This document shows, one piece after another, positions 52,525 to 60,807 of a stretch of DNA of 64,000 nucleotides. Position numbers and translations under genes: made by a program. Positions within the stretch are counted from its first letter, which is position 1, and each line of letters begins with the position of its first letter. The notes beneath the pieces are model-generated. The model was given only the letters and a program-made list of their open reading frames with translations, was not told the DNA's origin and ran no database searches. Source of the stretch: Limnohabitans sp. 2KL-1 (lineage in GTDB: Bacteria > Pseudomonadota > Gammaproteobacteria > Burkholderiales > Burkholderiaceae_C); contig NZ_NESL01000003.1 of NCBI RefSeq assembly GCF_003063435.1, positions 372,001 through 436,000 of the forward strand, in the 5' to 3' direction.

Positions 52525-53412
52525 ATGCAAGCTTCCTGGATGATCCTGGCGTCGCTGTTTTTTTCGATGATGGGTGTTTGCATCAAATTCGCGTCAGCCC
52601 ACTTCCACACCTTTGAGCTGGTTTTTTTCCGGGGCCTGATCGGGGTGTTCTTCATGGCCACCATCTGCCGGTTACAAGGCGTTGGTTTGCGCACGCCCAT
52701 TCCCATGATGCATGTCTGGCGCACGGTGGTGGGGGTGACTTCATTGGCGGCCTGGTTTTACGCCATCGGTCATTTGCCACTGGCCACCGCCATGACGCTC
52801 AATTACATGAGTGGCATCTGGGTCGCGGTATTTTTGGTCGGTGGCACCTTGGTGGTGGGCAAACTGCAAGACGCCACACGGCAGGGGCCTGTCGTGCTGG
52901 CGGTGATCGCGGGCTTTGCCGGTGTCATCTTGCTGCTGCGTCCCACCATTGAGCAAGACCAATTGTTTGCAGGCATCATCGGCCTGTTGTCGGGTTTGGT
53001 GGCTGCATTGGCCTACATTCAGGTCGCCGCGCTCGGACGGCTCAACGAACCCGAAGCCCGTACCGTGTTTTATTTTTCGGTGGGCACCACCGCAGTGGGT
53101 GCCATGTTGACGCTGATCACCGGCATGAGCGCATGGGTTTGGCCCAGCGTGCTGTGGTTGTTGCCCGTGGGAATACTGGCAGCCCTGGGCCAGTTGTGCA
53201 TGACCAAGGCCTACAGCCGGGGCTCCACCTTGGTGGTGGCCAACTTGCAATATTCAGGCATCGTCTTTGGTGCCTTGTTTGGCCTGATGCTGTTTGGTGA
53301 CCAGATCCCACTCATGGGCTGGCTGGGCATGGGCCTCATCATGGTCAGCGGCATTGCCTCCACCATCTTGCGCAACCGCACCCTGCCCCGCGCCCCGGCC
53401 GAAGAACATTGA
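52525..53412 (+). CDS. EamA/DMT-superfamily transporter
   Basis: A 295-residue membrane protein with ten predicted helices arranged as two EamA repeats (first MILASLFFSMMGVCIKFAS, second beginning near FAGIIGLLSGLVAALAYIQV). Family members export metabolites or amino acids by proton antiport. It starts 13 bases after the Rieske gene and is followed 18 bases later by a sulfurtransferase, so the three may be cotranscribed. The substrate is unknown. Confidence 0.85.
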   Translation: MQASWMILASLFFSMMGVCIKFASAHFHTFELVFFRGLIGVFFMATICRLQGVGLRTPIPMMHVWRTVVGVTSLAAWFYAIGHLPLATAMTLNYMSGIWVAVFLVGGTLVVGKLQDATRQGPVVLAVIAGFAGVILLLRPTIEQDQLFAGIIGLLSGLVAALAYIQVAALGRLNEPEARTVFYFSVGTTAVGAMLTLITGMSAWVWPSVLWLLPVGILAALGQLCMTKAYSRGSTLVVANLQYSGIVFGALFGLMLFGDQIPLMGWLGMGLIMVSGIASTILRNRTLPRAPAEEH

Positions 53413-53430
53413 GCTTTGGAGACAACACCC

Positions 53431-54288
53431 ATGTACACCCTGCTGATCACCGCAGCCCAACTGCAAACCCTGCAAGCACAAGGCACGCCCTGCGCCGTGC
53501 TGGACTGTAGTTTTGACCTGATGAAACCCGAGCTGGCCGACAGCTTTTTTGCCAGCGAACGCATTGCAGGCGCCCTGCCCGCCCACTTGGACAAGGACCT
53601 GAGCACACACGACCCCGAGCAAGCCGTCAACGGTGGCCGCCACCCCCTGCCGCAACGCGCGCTGGTGGCGCAATGGCTGGGACGTTTGGGCATCCACAAC
53701 GGCATGCAAATCGTGGTCTACGACCGCAACAAGGGCCACTATTGCGGCCGCCTGTGGTGGATGCTGAAATGGCTGGGACACGATGCCGTGGCCGTGCTGG
53801 ACGGTGGCCTGCAAGCCTGGAAAGACGCGGGTGGCGCCTTGTCCAGCGGCACGGCAGCTGCCCCAGTTCAAGCTCGTTTTGAGGTGAAAGCACCACTGCG
53901 CCAACTGGTGCTGACCGAGACCGTCTCCAGCGCTTTGGGGCGACCCCAGCAGACCATCGTCGATGCCCGCGCAGGTGCCCGTTACCGGGGCGAAGTGGAG
54001 CCGCTGGACCCGGTGGCGGGGCACATTCCGGGGGCACTGAACCGCCCCTTCACCGACAACTTCACCGAGGACGGCCGCTTCAAAAGCCCGGAGCTGCTCC
54101 AAACCGAATGGAACCAGGTGCTCGCGGGCCGCCCTGCCAACAGCGTGGTGCACCACTGCGGCAGCGGGGTGACGGCGGTGCCCAATCTGATCGCGATGGA
54201 ACTGGCCGGTTACGGCCCCACCGCCTTGTATGCGGGCAGCTGGAGCGAGTGGTGCCGCAGCCCCGGCCTGCCGTGCGCCCAAGGCTGA
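53431..54288 (+). CDS. Tandem-rhodanese sulfurtransferase (3-mercaptopyruvate/thiosulfate type)
   Basis: A 285-residue protein with two rhodanese domains: an inactive N-terminal one (CAVLDCSFDLMKPE and VVYDRNKGHYCGRLWWML) and a catalytic C-terminal one with the active-site loop HHCGSGVTAVPN near residue 233. The loop CGSGVTA matches 3-mercaptopyruvate sulfurtransferase-type enzymes. The ATG at 53431 is preceded by GGAG. It transfers sulfane sulfur to thiols or cyanide in the cytosol. Confidence 0.88.
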   Translation: MYTLLITAAQLQTLQAQGTPCAVLDCSFDLMKPELADSFFASERIAGALPAHLDKDLSTHDPEQAVNGGRHPLPQRALVAQWLGRLGIHNGMQIVVYDRNKGHYCGRLWWMLKWLGHDAVAVLDGGLQAWKDAGGALSSGTAAAPVQARFEVKAPLRQLVLTETVSSALGRPQQTIVDARAGARYRGEVEPLDPVAGHIPGALNRPFTDNFTEDGRFKSPELLQTEWNQVLAGRPANSVVHHCGSGVTAVPNLIAMELAGYGPTALYAGSWSEWCRSPGLPCAQG

Positions 54289-54300
54289 GACAGCTGCGCT

Positions 54301-55146
54301 TCAGTGGCTGTGCCCAGCCACAGCGCTGACCAGCACCACCATGCCGATGCCCACGCCCAACCACAGGATCTGTGAAGCCGTCTCGCGTGCAGACAGACGC
54401 TTTTGCAATTGGGGAATCAGGTCAGCCAGGGCCACATAAACGAAGCTGCTGCTGGCCACCACCAGGAAATAAGGCAACCAGTCGTGCAGCGCGTCCACCA
54501 GCACGTAGCCCACCGCCCCACCCAGCGCCGTGATGGCCCCGGCCATGGAGACCTTGATGATGGCGGCTTTTCGGCTGCCACTGCCGTGGCGCAACACCGC
54601 CAAATCGCCCATGTGGTGCGGCACCTCGTGCGCCAACACCGCCAGCGCGGCAATCACACCCAGGCGCATGTCGGCGATGAAAGCCGAGGCGATCAGGATG
54701 CCGTCGCCAAAGCAATGCACGCTGTCACCGGCCAACACCGCCCATTGGCCGCGCAATTTGTCTTCGGCCTGGTGGGCATGGCTGTGGCCATGACCATGCG
54801 CCTTGTGATCGTGGCTTGAGGCCTGTGCTGGATCGGGATCGCCCCCATGGTGATGACCGCCGTGCCCATGCTCGTGCCCGTGGTGCCAAAGTTCGGCCTT
54901 GTCGAGCAAAAAGAAAAACACCAAGCCCAACAGGAGGGTCAGGAACAGCTCATGCGCCCCGGCTTCGCTCTCGAAGGCTTCCGGCAGCAAATGCAAGAAC
55001 GACGTGGCCATCAAAGCCCCAGCGGCCAGGCTCAGCATGTGCTGGGTGTAACGGCTCAAAATGCCAAAACTCAGCCAAGCCGCCACCCAGACGCTGCCAA
55101 TGCCCGCCACCAAAGTACCCACCAAAATCGCCAATAAAGTCATCAT
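54301..55146 (-). CDS. ZIP-family divalent metal transporter
   Basis: A 281-residue membrane protein of the ZIP/ZupT family with eight helices. Helix IV carries the metal-site motif DSVHCFGDGILIASAF (His and Asp) and helix V AVLAHEVPHHMGDLAVL (HE and H). The long cytosolic loop at about residues 90-125 is a histidine-rich string (WHHGHEHGHGGHHHGGDPD and following HDHKAHGHGHSHAH), a zinc-binding feature. Zinc or iron import is likely. It starts at the ATG 55144-55146, with another Met directly after. Confidence 0.88.
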   Translation of the reverse strand: MMTLLAILVGTLVAGIGSVWVAAWLSFGILSRYTQHMLSLAAGALMATSFLHLLPEAFESEAGAHELFLTLLLGLVFFFLLDKAELWHHGHEHGHGGHHHGGDPDPAQASSHDHKAHGHGHSHAHQAEDKLRGQWAVLAGDSVHCFGDGILIASAFIADMRLGVIAALAVLAHEVPHHMGDLAVLRHGSGSRKAAIIKVSMAGAITALGGAVGYVLVDALHDWLPYFLVVASSSFVYVALADLIPQLQKRLSARETASQILWLGVGIGMVVLVSAVAGHSH

Positions 55147-55212
55147 GTTTCCCGAGGTGCGTCGCACCCCAAAAGAAACCGCCCCGAAGGGCGGCTGCTG
55201 TGCTCACAAAAA

Positions 55213-56109
55213 TCAGGCCACACCCTGGCGTTTGAGCCAGGCCAGCAAACGCTGCCAGCCATCGTCTGCCGGTCCCTTGCGGTAACTTGGGCGGTAGTCG
55301 GCGTGAAAGGCATGTGGGGCCTCAGGATAAACCACAAACTCACTGGCTTTGGCCGCTGCAGGGCCTTGGGCCAGTTCAGCTTTCATCTTATCAACCGTGT
55401 CAAGGGGGATGCCGGTGTCGGCCGCACCATACAAACCCAGCACGGGGGCTTTCAGGCTGCCCACCAAAGCCAAAGGGTGCACCGGCGTCTGCGCCGTGGC
55501 GTTGCCCACCAGTCGGCCATACCAGGCCACGCCCGCCTTGAGTTTGGGCTGGTGCGCCGCATACAACCAGGTGATGCGCCCGCCCCAGCAAAAACCGGTG
55601 ATCGCCAGCTTGTTGGTGTCACCGCCGTTGGCAGCGGCCCAGGCCACGGTGGCGTCCAGATCGCCCATGACCTGGGCATCGGGCACTTTGGAGATCACTT
55701 CGGCTTGCAATTTGGCGATTTCGCCATAGGCACTGGCGTCACCCTGGCGCACAAACAGCTCAGGGGCAATGGCCATGTACCCAGCTTGGGCCAGGCGACG
55801 CGTGACATCAGCGATGTACTCATGCACGCCAAAAATTTCAGAAATCACCAACACCACCGGCAAACCGGTCTTGCCCGCGGGCGCACTGCGGTAAGCGGGC
55901 ATTTTGAAACCATTCACATCGATGGTCACTTCGCCAGTGACCAGGCCTGTGGCAGGCGTTTTGATGGCCGATTGCGCCATGATGGGCATCGCCGCTGCGG
56001 CGTAACCCACCCCCAAAGCGGCTTTCAAAGCCCCCCGGCGTGTGGCCCCACCAGCCCCCATGCGCCCACCCAGCAGGGCTTGTGTGTCGTCAAACAGGTC
56101 GTTGTTCAA
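55213..56109 (-). CDS. Dienelactone hydrolase family protein, exported type
   Basis: A 298-residue alpha/beta hydrolase. The nucleophile is a Cys in the elbow ITGFCWGGRITWLY (about residue 182), as in dienelactone hydrolase, with the catalytic Asp and His (YPEAPHAFHADYR) in the C-terminal third. An N-terminal segment TRRGALKAALGVGYAAAAMP looks like a Tat-type or Sec signal. A strong GAGGAG site lies 6 bases before a TTG at 56107-56109, so I use that start; an ATG 13 codons upstream has no such site. It may open lactones or hydrolyse esters; the true substrate is unknown. Confidence 0.85.
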   Translation of the reverse strand: MNNDLFDDTQALLGGRMGAGGATRRGALKAALGVGYAAAAMPIMAQSAIKTPATGLVTGEVTIDVNGFKMPAYRSAPAGKTGLPVVLVISEIFGVHEYIADVTRRLAQAGYMAIAPELFVRQGDASAYGEIAKLQAEVISKVPDAQVMGDLDATVAWAAANGGDTNKLAITGFCWGGRITWLYAAHQPKLKAGVAWYGRLVGNATAQTPVHPLALVGSLKAPVLGLYGAADTGIPLDTVDKMKAELAQGPAAAKASEFVVYPEAPHAFHADYRPSYRKGPADDGWQRLLAWLKRQGVA

Positions 56110-56255
56110 GGCAGTCTCCTCAGTCGTCCAATAGAAAGGGGCTTGCATCTTGGCACAAGCGTCCGTGCGCTGCACAGCGCAAGGCCATTGTGGTCCTTGG
56201 CCCTGCCCGGCAGACACGTCTGCTTGAAATTTTCATGGGCATTTAGACTCAAGCC

Positions 56256-56939
56256 ATGCCCAATGTGTCCCCCCAGCCGTCTGAACCGCCGTGCCCGGTT
56301 TTGTATTCGTTTCGCCGCTGCCCTTACGCCATGCGCGCCAGGCTGGCCTTGTACACCAGTGCCGTGCCTCATGAACACCGCGAAGTGGTCCTCAAAAACA
56401 AATCGGCCCACATGCTGGGCCTGTCGCCCAAAGGCACGGTGCCGGTCTTGTGGGTGCCTGGCCCTGCCGGTGGGCAAGTGCTGGAACAAAGCCTGGACAT
56501 CATGTGGTGGGCACTGCGCCAGCACGACCCGCTGAACTGGCTGCCCGACAGGGACACGGCCTTGGCCAAAGCCCTGGCACAGATCGCGCACAACGATGGG
56601 CCATTCAAGCGCCACCTGGACCGCTACAAATACCCCCAGCGATCAGGGCTTGCCAGCGGCAGCACGGACCGCGATTTGGCAGCGCCCTGGCTGACATCGC
56701 TGGAGCAGGAACTTCAAATTCAGCCTTTTTTGGCGGGCGGGCACTTCGGCCTGGCCGATGCGGCGATGGCCCCCTTTGTGCGGCAATTCGCCCACACCGA
56801 CCCGGTCTGGTTTGCCGCTCAGCCTTGGCGCGCCTTGGCCGCGTGGTTGACCCATTTTGAATCGTCTGACCTGTTCAAAGCCATCATGCAAAAGCACGCG
56901 CCTTGGCAAGACTCGGCGTCTTGCCAGGCCGAAGTCTGA
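56256..56939 (+). CDS. Glutathione S-transferase family protein
   Basis: A 227-residue GST-fold protein. The thioredoxin-like N domain begins PVLYSFRRCPYAMRARLAL with the redox/catalytic Cys in CPYAMR (about residue 18), as in omega/YibF-like members. KGTVPVLWVPG is the cis-Pro glutathione site. The C-terminal helical domain includes FGLADAAMAPFVRQFAHTD. It may reduce or conjugate small electrophiles. It stands alone between the hydrolase and purN. Confidence 0.82.
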   Translation: MPNVSPQPSEPPCPVLYSFRRCPYAMRARLALYTSAVPHEHREVVLKNKSAHMLGLSPKGTVPVLWVPGPAGGQVLEQSLDIMWWALRQHDPLNWLPDRDTALAKALAQIAHNDGPFKRHLDRYKYPQRSGLASGSTDRDLAAPWLTSLEQELQIQPFLAGGHFGLADAAMAPFVRQFAHTDPVWFAAQPWRALAAWLTHFESSDLFKAIMQKHAPWQDSASCQAEV

Positions 56940-56979
56940 ACAACAGACGGGGGGCTTGCGAACAGGGCACCTGCAGGTC

Positions 56980-57576
56980 TCAAGCCACCGACTGCGAAAA
57001 ATCGCTGATCCATGCCGCCACGGCACGCGGATAAATCTGGTGCTCCTGACTCAAAACCCGCGCTGACAAGGTCGCAGCGGTATCCCCGGGCAAGATGGGC
57101 ACCACGGCCTGAGCCAAAATCTGCCCATGGTCCAGTTCGGCCGTGACCTGGTGCACCGTGGCCCCGGCAAAGCGGCAACCGGCGTCGAGCGCTCGCTGGT
57201 GCGTGTTCAAGCCCGGAAAAGCAGGCAACAAGGAGGGGTGGATGTTGATCAAACGCCCGGCGTAGTGCGCCACAAACCCGGGCGTGAGGATGCGCATGAA
57301 ACCCGCCAGCACCACCAAGTCGGGCGCTTGCTGGTCAATCTCGGCCATCAAAGCGGCATCAAAAGCCTCACGGCTGGGAAAGGCCTTGTGGTCCAGCACG
57401 GCGGTGGGAATACCGTGTTCCTGGGCAAAAACCAGCCCTTGGGCATCGGCCCGGTTGCTCAGCACGGCGGCCACCCGGGCGTTCAGGCGCTCAGCCCATC
57501 GGCCCTGCTCTGCGGCGCGCACGATGGCAGCCATGTTGGAGCCCGAGCCCGAAATCAGAATGACGATGTTTTTCAT
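56980..57576 (-). CDS. purN: Phosphoribosylglycinamide formyltransferase
   Basis: A 198-residue GART enzyme catalysing the third step of purine synthesis with 10-formyl-THF. N-terminal ILISGSGSNMAAIV binds the phosphoribosyl substrate, and the catalytic Asn/His/Asp set is seen in LAGFMRILTPGFV, INIHPSLLPAFPGLNTHQ and VHQVTAELDHGQILAQ. The ATG at 57574-57576 gives the canonical N terminus. It diverges from the dehydrogenase pair at 57695. Confidence 0.95.
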   Translation of the reverse strand: MKNIVILISGSGSNMAAIVRAAEQGRWAERLNARVAAVLSNRADAQGLVFAQEHGIPTAVLDHKAFPSREAFDAALMAEIDQQAPDLVVLAGFMRILTPGFVAHYAGRLINIHPSLLPAFPGLNTHQRALDAGCRFAGATVHQVTAELDHGQILAQAVVPILPGDTAATLSARVLSQEHQIYPRAVAAWISDFSQSVA

Positions 57577-57694
57577 GAAGGGCTGGATTATCCCTGCAGG
57601 CCCAGGGCATCCCGGCATTTGTCGCACCAAGGACAAGCCGAATCGGCCTGCGCATGATAAAAAGCACGGTCGTTTGATTTTGAGAGAAAACCCC

Positions 57695-58876
57695 ATGGAT
57701 TTGGCATTCACCCCCGAAGAGCTCGCATTCCGCGACGAGATTCGCACCTGGGTCAAGGCAAATTTGCCCGCTGACATTTCGCACAAAGTGCACAACGCCA
57801 TGCGCCTGACGCGTGATGACATGCAGCGCTGGGCCAAGATTTTGGGCAAAAAAGGCTGGCTGGGCTGGGGCTGGCCCACCCAGTTTGGCGGCCCGGGCTG
57901 GACCGCCGTGCAAAAGCATTTGTTTGAAGAGGAATGCGCCCTGGCGGGTGCCCCCCGCGTCGTGCCTTTTGGCCCGGTGATGGTGGCCCCGGTGATCATG
58001 GCCTTTGGCAACGCCGAGCAGCAGCAGCGCTTTTTGCCCGGCATCGCCAGTGGCGAAGTCTGGTGGAGCCAGGGCTACAGCGAGCCAGGCTCTGGCTCGG
58101 ACCTGGCATCCCTCAAAACCCGCGCCGAGCGCGTGGGCGACAAATACATCGTCAACGGCCAGAAAACCTGGACCACCCTGGGCCAATACGGCGAGTGGAT
58201 CTTCTGCCTGGTGCGCACCAGCACCGAAGGCAAGCCCCAAACCGGCATCTCCTTCCTCTTGATCGACATGAAGTCGCCCGGCATCACCGTGCGCCCCATC
58301 AAGCTGTTGGACGGCGAGTGCGAGGTCAACGAAGTCTGGTTTGACAACGTCGAAGTGCCTGCTGAAAACCTGATCGGTGAAGAAAACAAGGGCTGGAACT
58401 ACGCCAAGCACCTGCTGGCCCACGAGCGCACCAACATCGCCGACGTGAACCGCGCCAAGCGTGAGCTGGAGCGCTTGAAGCGCATCGCCAAAACCGAAGG
58501 CGTGTACGACGACATGCGTTTCCGTGACGAGATCGCCAAGCTCGAAGTCGACATCGTGGCGCTGGAGATGCTGGTGCTGCGCGTCTTGTCGGCCGAAAAA
58601 TCCGGCAAGAACTCGCTCGACATCGCAGGCCTCTTGAAGATCAAGGGCAGCGAGATCCAGCAACGCTACACCGAGCTGATGATGCAGGCCGCTGGCCCCT
58701 TTGCCCTGCCCTTCATCTTCGAAGCCATGGACGCAGGCTGGCAGGGCAACTTCCCAGGCGGCACGCTGGCCAACGCCCCCCTGGCCGCCAACTACTTCAA
58801 CATGCGCAAGACCACCATTTACGGCGGCAGCAACGAAGTGCAACGCAACATCGTCGCCCAGACAGTTCTGGGTTAA
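57695..58876 (+). CDS. Acyl-CoA dehydrogenase, large-subunit (PimC-like) type, second copy
   Basis: A 393-residue acyl-CoA dehydrogenase paralogous to the product of 2559-3755. Shared features are WPTQFGGPGWTAVQKHLFEE near residue 60, WWSQGYSEPGSGSDLASLKT near 120 and the C-terminal TIYGGSNEVQRNIVAQTVLG. GAGAG lies upstream of the ATG at 57695. The small-subunit gene follows after 10 bases. No synthetase or ETF gene is nearby, so it must rely on the ETF encoded elsewhere, perhaps that at 6.5-8.4 kb. Confidence 0.88.
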   Translation: MDLAFTPEELAFRDEIRTWVKANLPADISHKVHNAMRLTRDDMQRWAKILGKKGWLGWGWPTQFGGPGWTAVQKHLFEEECALAGAPRVVPFGPVMVAPVIMAFGNAEQQQRFLPGIASGEVWWSQGYSEPGSGSDLASLKTRAERVGDKYIVNGQKTWTTLGQYGEWIFCLVRTSTEGKPQTGISFLLIDMKSPGITVRPIKLLDGECEVNEVWFDNVEVPAENLIGEENKGWNYAKHLLAHERTNIADVNRAKRELERLKRIAKTEGVYDDMRFRDEIAKLEVDIVALEMLVLRVLSAEKSGKNSLDIAGLLKIKGSEIQQRYTELMMQAAGPFALPFIFEAMDAGWQGNFPGGTLANAPLAANYFNMRKTTIYGGSNEVQRNIVAQTVLG

Positions 58877-58886
58877 GGAGACACAC

Positions 58887-60002
58887 ATGGATTTCGATTT
58901 TTCTGACGACCAGGAACAACTGCGCGACGCGGTGCGCAAATGGGTGGACAAGGGTTATGACTTTGACCGCCGCCGCGCCATCGTCGCCGCAGGCGGTTTT
59001 GACCGCGCCGCTTACGGCGAAATGGCCGAGCTGGGCCTGACGGGCCTGTACGTGAGCGAAGACCACGGCGGTATGGGCATGGGCCCCACCGAAGCCATGG
59101 TCACCATGGAAGAACTCGGGCGCGGCATCGTGCTCGAACCTCTGACCCAGACCCTGATCTGCAGCGCCACACTGCAAACCCACGCGCCTGCAGCACTGCA
59201 AGCGGCCTGGCTGCCGCGCATCGCGGCAGGCGAAGCCATCGTGGTGCTGGCGCAGCAAGAGCGCGGTGCCCGCTACCAACTGGGCCGCTGCGCGGCGCAA
59301 GCCACCGAATCGAACGGCGCATGGTTGGTGACCGGCACCAAAAGCGTGGTGGCTGTGGGTGACCAGGCCGATGCCTTTGTGGTGCCCGCCACCGTGAACG
59401 GCCAGATCGCCTTGTTTTTGGTCGAGCGCAGCGCCAGCGGTGTGAGCACACAGGCCTACATCACGCAAGACGGCTCACGCGCTGCCGAAGTGGTGCTCAG
59501 CCAAGCTCCAGCACAGCTGATCACCCTGAACGGCTTGGCCGCTTTGGAAGAAGCGGTGGACATCGGTATCGCCTGCACCTGCGCCGAAGCCGTGGGCGTG
59601 ATGGACAAAACCTTGGCCATCACCGTGGACTACATGAACACCCGCAAGCAGTTCGGTGTGAACATCGCCAGCTTCCAGGCCCTGCGCCACCGCGTGGCCG
59701 ACATGAAGATGCAGCTGGAGCTGGGCCGCTCAATGAGCTACTACGCCAGCTTGAAGTTGCACGCGCCCGCTGACGAGCGCCGCCGCGCCTTGGCCCGCGC
59801 CAAATACCAGCTCGGCGTGTCCATGCGTTTCATTGGCCAGCAAGCGGTGCAGCTGCACGGCGGCATTGCCGTCACCGACGAGTACATCGTGAGCCACTAC
59901 TTCAAGAAATTGACGCAGCTGGACATGACCTTTGGTGACACCCTGCACCAGCTGGGCGAAGTGTCGGCCCGCATGCAGGAAACCGCTGGCGTGTTCGCCT
60001 GA
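58887..60002 (+). CDS. Acyl-CoA dehydrogenase, small-subunit (PimD-like) type, second copy
   Basis: A 371-residue acyl-CoA dehydrogenase-fold protein, partner of the previous gene. Typical segments are SEDHGGMGMGPTEAMVTMEE, DYMNTRKQFGVNIASFQALR and VQLHGGIAVTDEYIVSHYF. AAGGAG precedes the ATG at 58887 by 6 bases. It is equivalent in place and size to 3765-4895. A very strong hairpin begins 10 bases after its stop codon. Confidence 0.87.
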   Translation: MDFDFSDDQEQLRDAVRKWVDKGYDFDRRRAIVAAGGFDRAAYGEMAELGLTGLYVSEDHGGMGMGPTEAMVTMEELGRGIVLEPLTQTLICSATLQTHAPAALQAAWLPRIAAGEAIVVLAQQERGARYQLGRCAAQATESNGAWLVTGTKSVVAVGDQADAFVVPATVNGQIALFLVERSASGVSTQAYITQDGSRAAEVVLSQAPAQLITLNGLAALEEAVDIGIACTCAEAVGVMDKTLAITVDYMNTRKQFGVNIASFQALRHRVADMKMQLELGRSMSYYASLKLHAPADERRRALARAKYQLGVSMRFIGQQAVQLHGGIAVTDEYIVSHYFKKLTQLDMTFGDTLHQLGEVSARMQETAGVFA

Positions 60003-60011
60003 ATCGGGTAG

Positions 60012-60087
60012 GGCGGGACGGCGGCGCTGGCCGGGCTCAGAGGCGCTTCGCTTTGCCACATCGCCCGACCAGCGCCGCCGTCCCGCC
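60012..60087. repeat. Very long GC-rich inverted repeat (25-bp arms)
   Basis: The arm at 60012-60036 is complementary to 60063-60087 at 24 of 25 positions, with a 26-base interior. It directly follows the dehydrogenase pair. No T-run follows either arm. It may protect the 3' end of the messenger, or it may be a copy of a mobile palindromic repeat. Confidence 0.75.
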
Positions 60088-60126
60088 TGGTGGCCAAACA
60101 ATCACTCGCCATCGATCTGACATTCC

Positions 60127-60162
60127 AAAGACAGAGGGCCCCACAAGGGGCCCTTTGTCTTT
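60127..60162. terminator. Bidirectional intrinsic terminator between the dehydrogenase pair and brnTA
   Basis: AAAGACAGAGGGCCCC (60127-60142) and GGGGCCCTTTGTCTTT (60147-60162) pair at 15 of 16 positions (one G-T) around the loop ACAA. The A/T-rich stem ends give U-rich tails in both directions. It lies between convergent transcription from the dehydrogenase pair and brnA. Confidence 0.85.
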
Positions 60163-60193
60163 GCTCAGATCTTCCTGTGGATTTGTCTGTGAA

Positions 60194-60487
60194 CTACACC
60201 GGGGATTGGGCTCGCACCCAGTCACGCATGGCGTCATTCATTCGGGTCTGCCAGCCCTTGCCGGTGGAGCGGAAAGCTTCCAGCACATCGGCATCAAAGC
60301 GGATGGTGATGCGTTCTTTGACAACCTCAGAGCGTGGCCGACCGCGTGGCTTGAGCATCATCTGTGCGGTCTTGGTTCCGAACAGCTCAGGCAACACCTC
60401 TGATGCAGGGCGGGCGCGGGCAAAGTCTGCATCCGTCCATTCCGGGTTGTCGTCATCCGTCAGTTGTGGGTTTGGGCGTTTGGGCAT
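60194..60487 (-). CDS. brnA: BrnA antitoxin of a type II toxin-antitoxin system
   Basis: A 97-residue BrnA/DUF4415 protein. The C-terminal ribbon-helix-helix-like part (VKERITIRFDADVLEAFRST, then GWQTRMNDAMRDWVRAQ) binds DNA and represses the operon with BrnT. The N-terminal acidic part (DDDNPEWTDADFARARPA) wraps the toxin. It overlaps the brnT end by 35 bases, so the genes are coupled, toxin first as in Brucella. Confidence 0.9.
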   Translation of the reverse strand: MPKRPNPQLTDDDNPEWTDADFARARPASEVLPELFGTKTAQMMLKPRGRPRSEVVKERITIRFDADVLEAFRSTGKGWQTRMNDAMRDWVRAQSPV

Positions 60488-60743
60488 ATCTCTTGACCTC
60501 TCTCAGATTGGCCTTGCGCAGACTGATGACATGCACCTTGCCTTGGCGCGGCGTGAATACAACGGCGTGCAACCGCCCCCCAATGAACCCCAGCACCTGA
60601 AATCGCCGCTCTCCGTAGGCTTTGCGGGTGTCTTCCTCCATCAGCGCATGGGCCCAATCAAGCTGCTCGACAAGCTCAAACGGCAAACCACGGCTTGCCA
60701 TATTGGCGGCATTCTTGGCTGGATCGAATCCAATCTTCACCAT
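60453..60743 (-). CDS. brnT: BrnT ribonuclease toxin
   Basis: A 96-residue RelE-like mRNA interferase. The N-terminal IGFDPAKNAANMASRGLPFE is the family signature (usually FDxxKxxxNxxKHG), the middle has EDTRKAYGERRFQVLGFIGG and the C terminus VHVISLRKANLREVKRY, with the basic catalytic residues. It appears intact with its antitoxin. The start codon at 60741-60743 lies only 3 bases from the end of a well-spaced promoter -10 box, so the message may be leaderless or start at the following GTG. Confidence 0.9.
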   Translation of the reverse strand: MVKIGFDPAKNAANMASRGLPFELVEQLDWAHALMEEDTRKAYGERRFQVLGFIGGRLHAVVFTPRQGKVHVISLRKANLREVKRYAQTPKPTTDG

Positions 60744-60746
60744 TTT

Positions 60747-60775
60747 ATTGTATGCACATTAAATAAAGATTGCAA
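60747..60775 (-). promoter_or_regulatory. Sigma-70-type promoter of brnTA (TTGCAA-17-TACAAT)
   Basis: On the minus strand a TTGCAA (plus 60770-60775) and a TACAAT (plus 60747-60752) are separated by exactly 17 bases. The expected transcription start falls at or just after the brnT ATG. The region is AT-rich, unlike its surroundings. Confidence 0.6.
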
Positions 60776-60807
60776 GTTTTTAGATATTTTGAATGCTCTT
60801 TACATGC

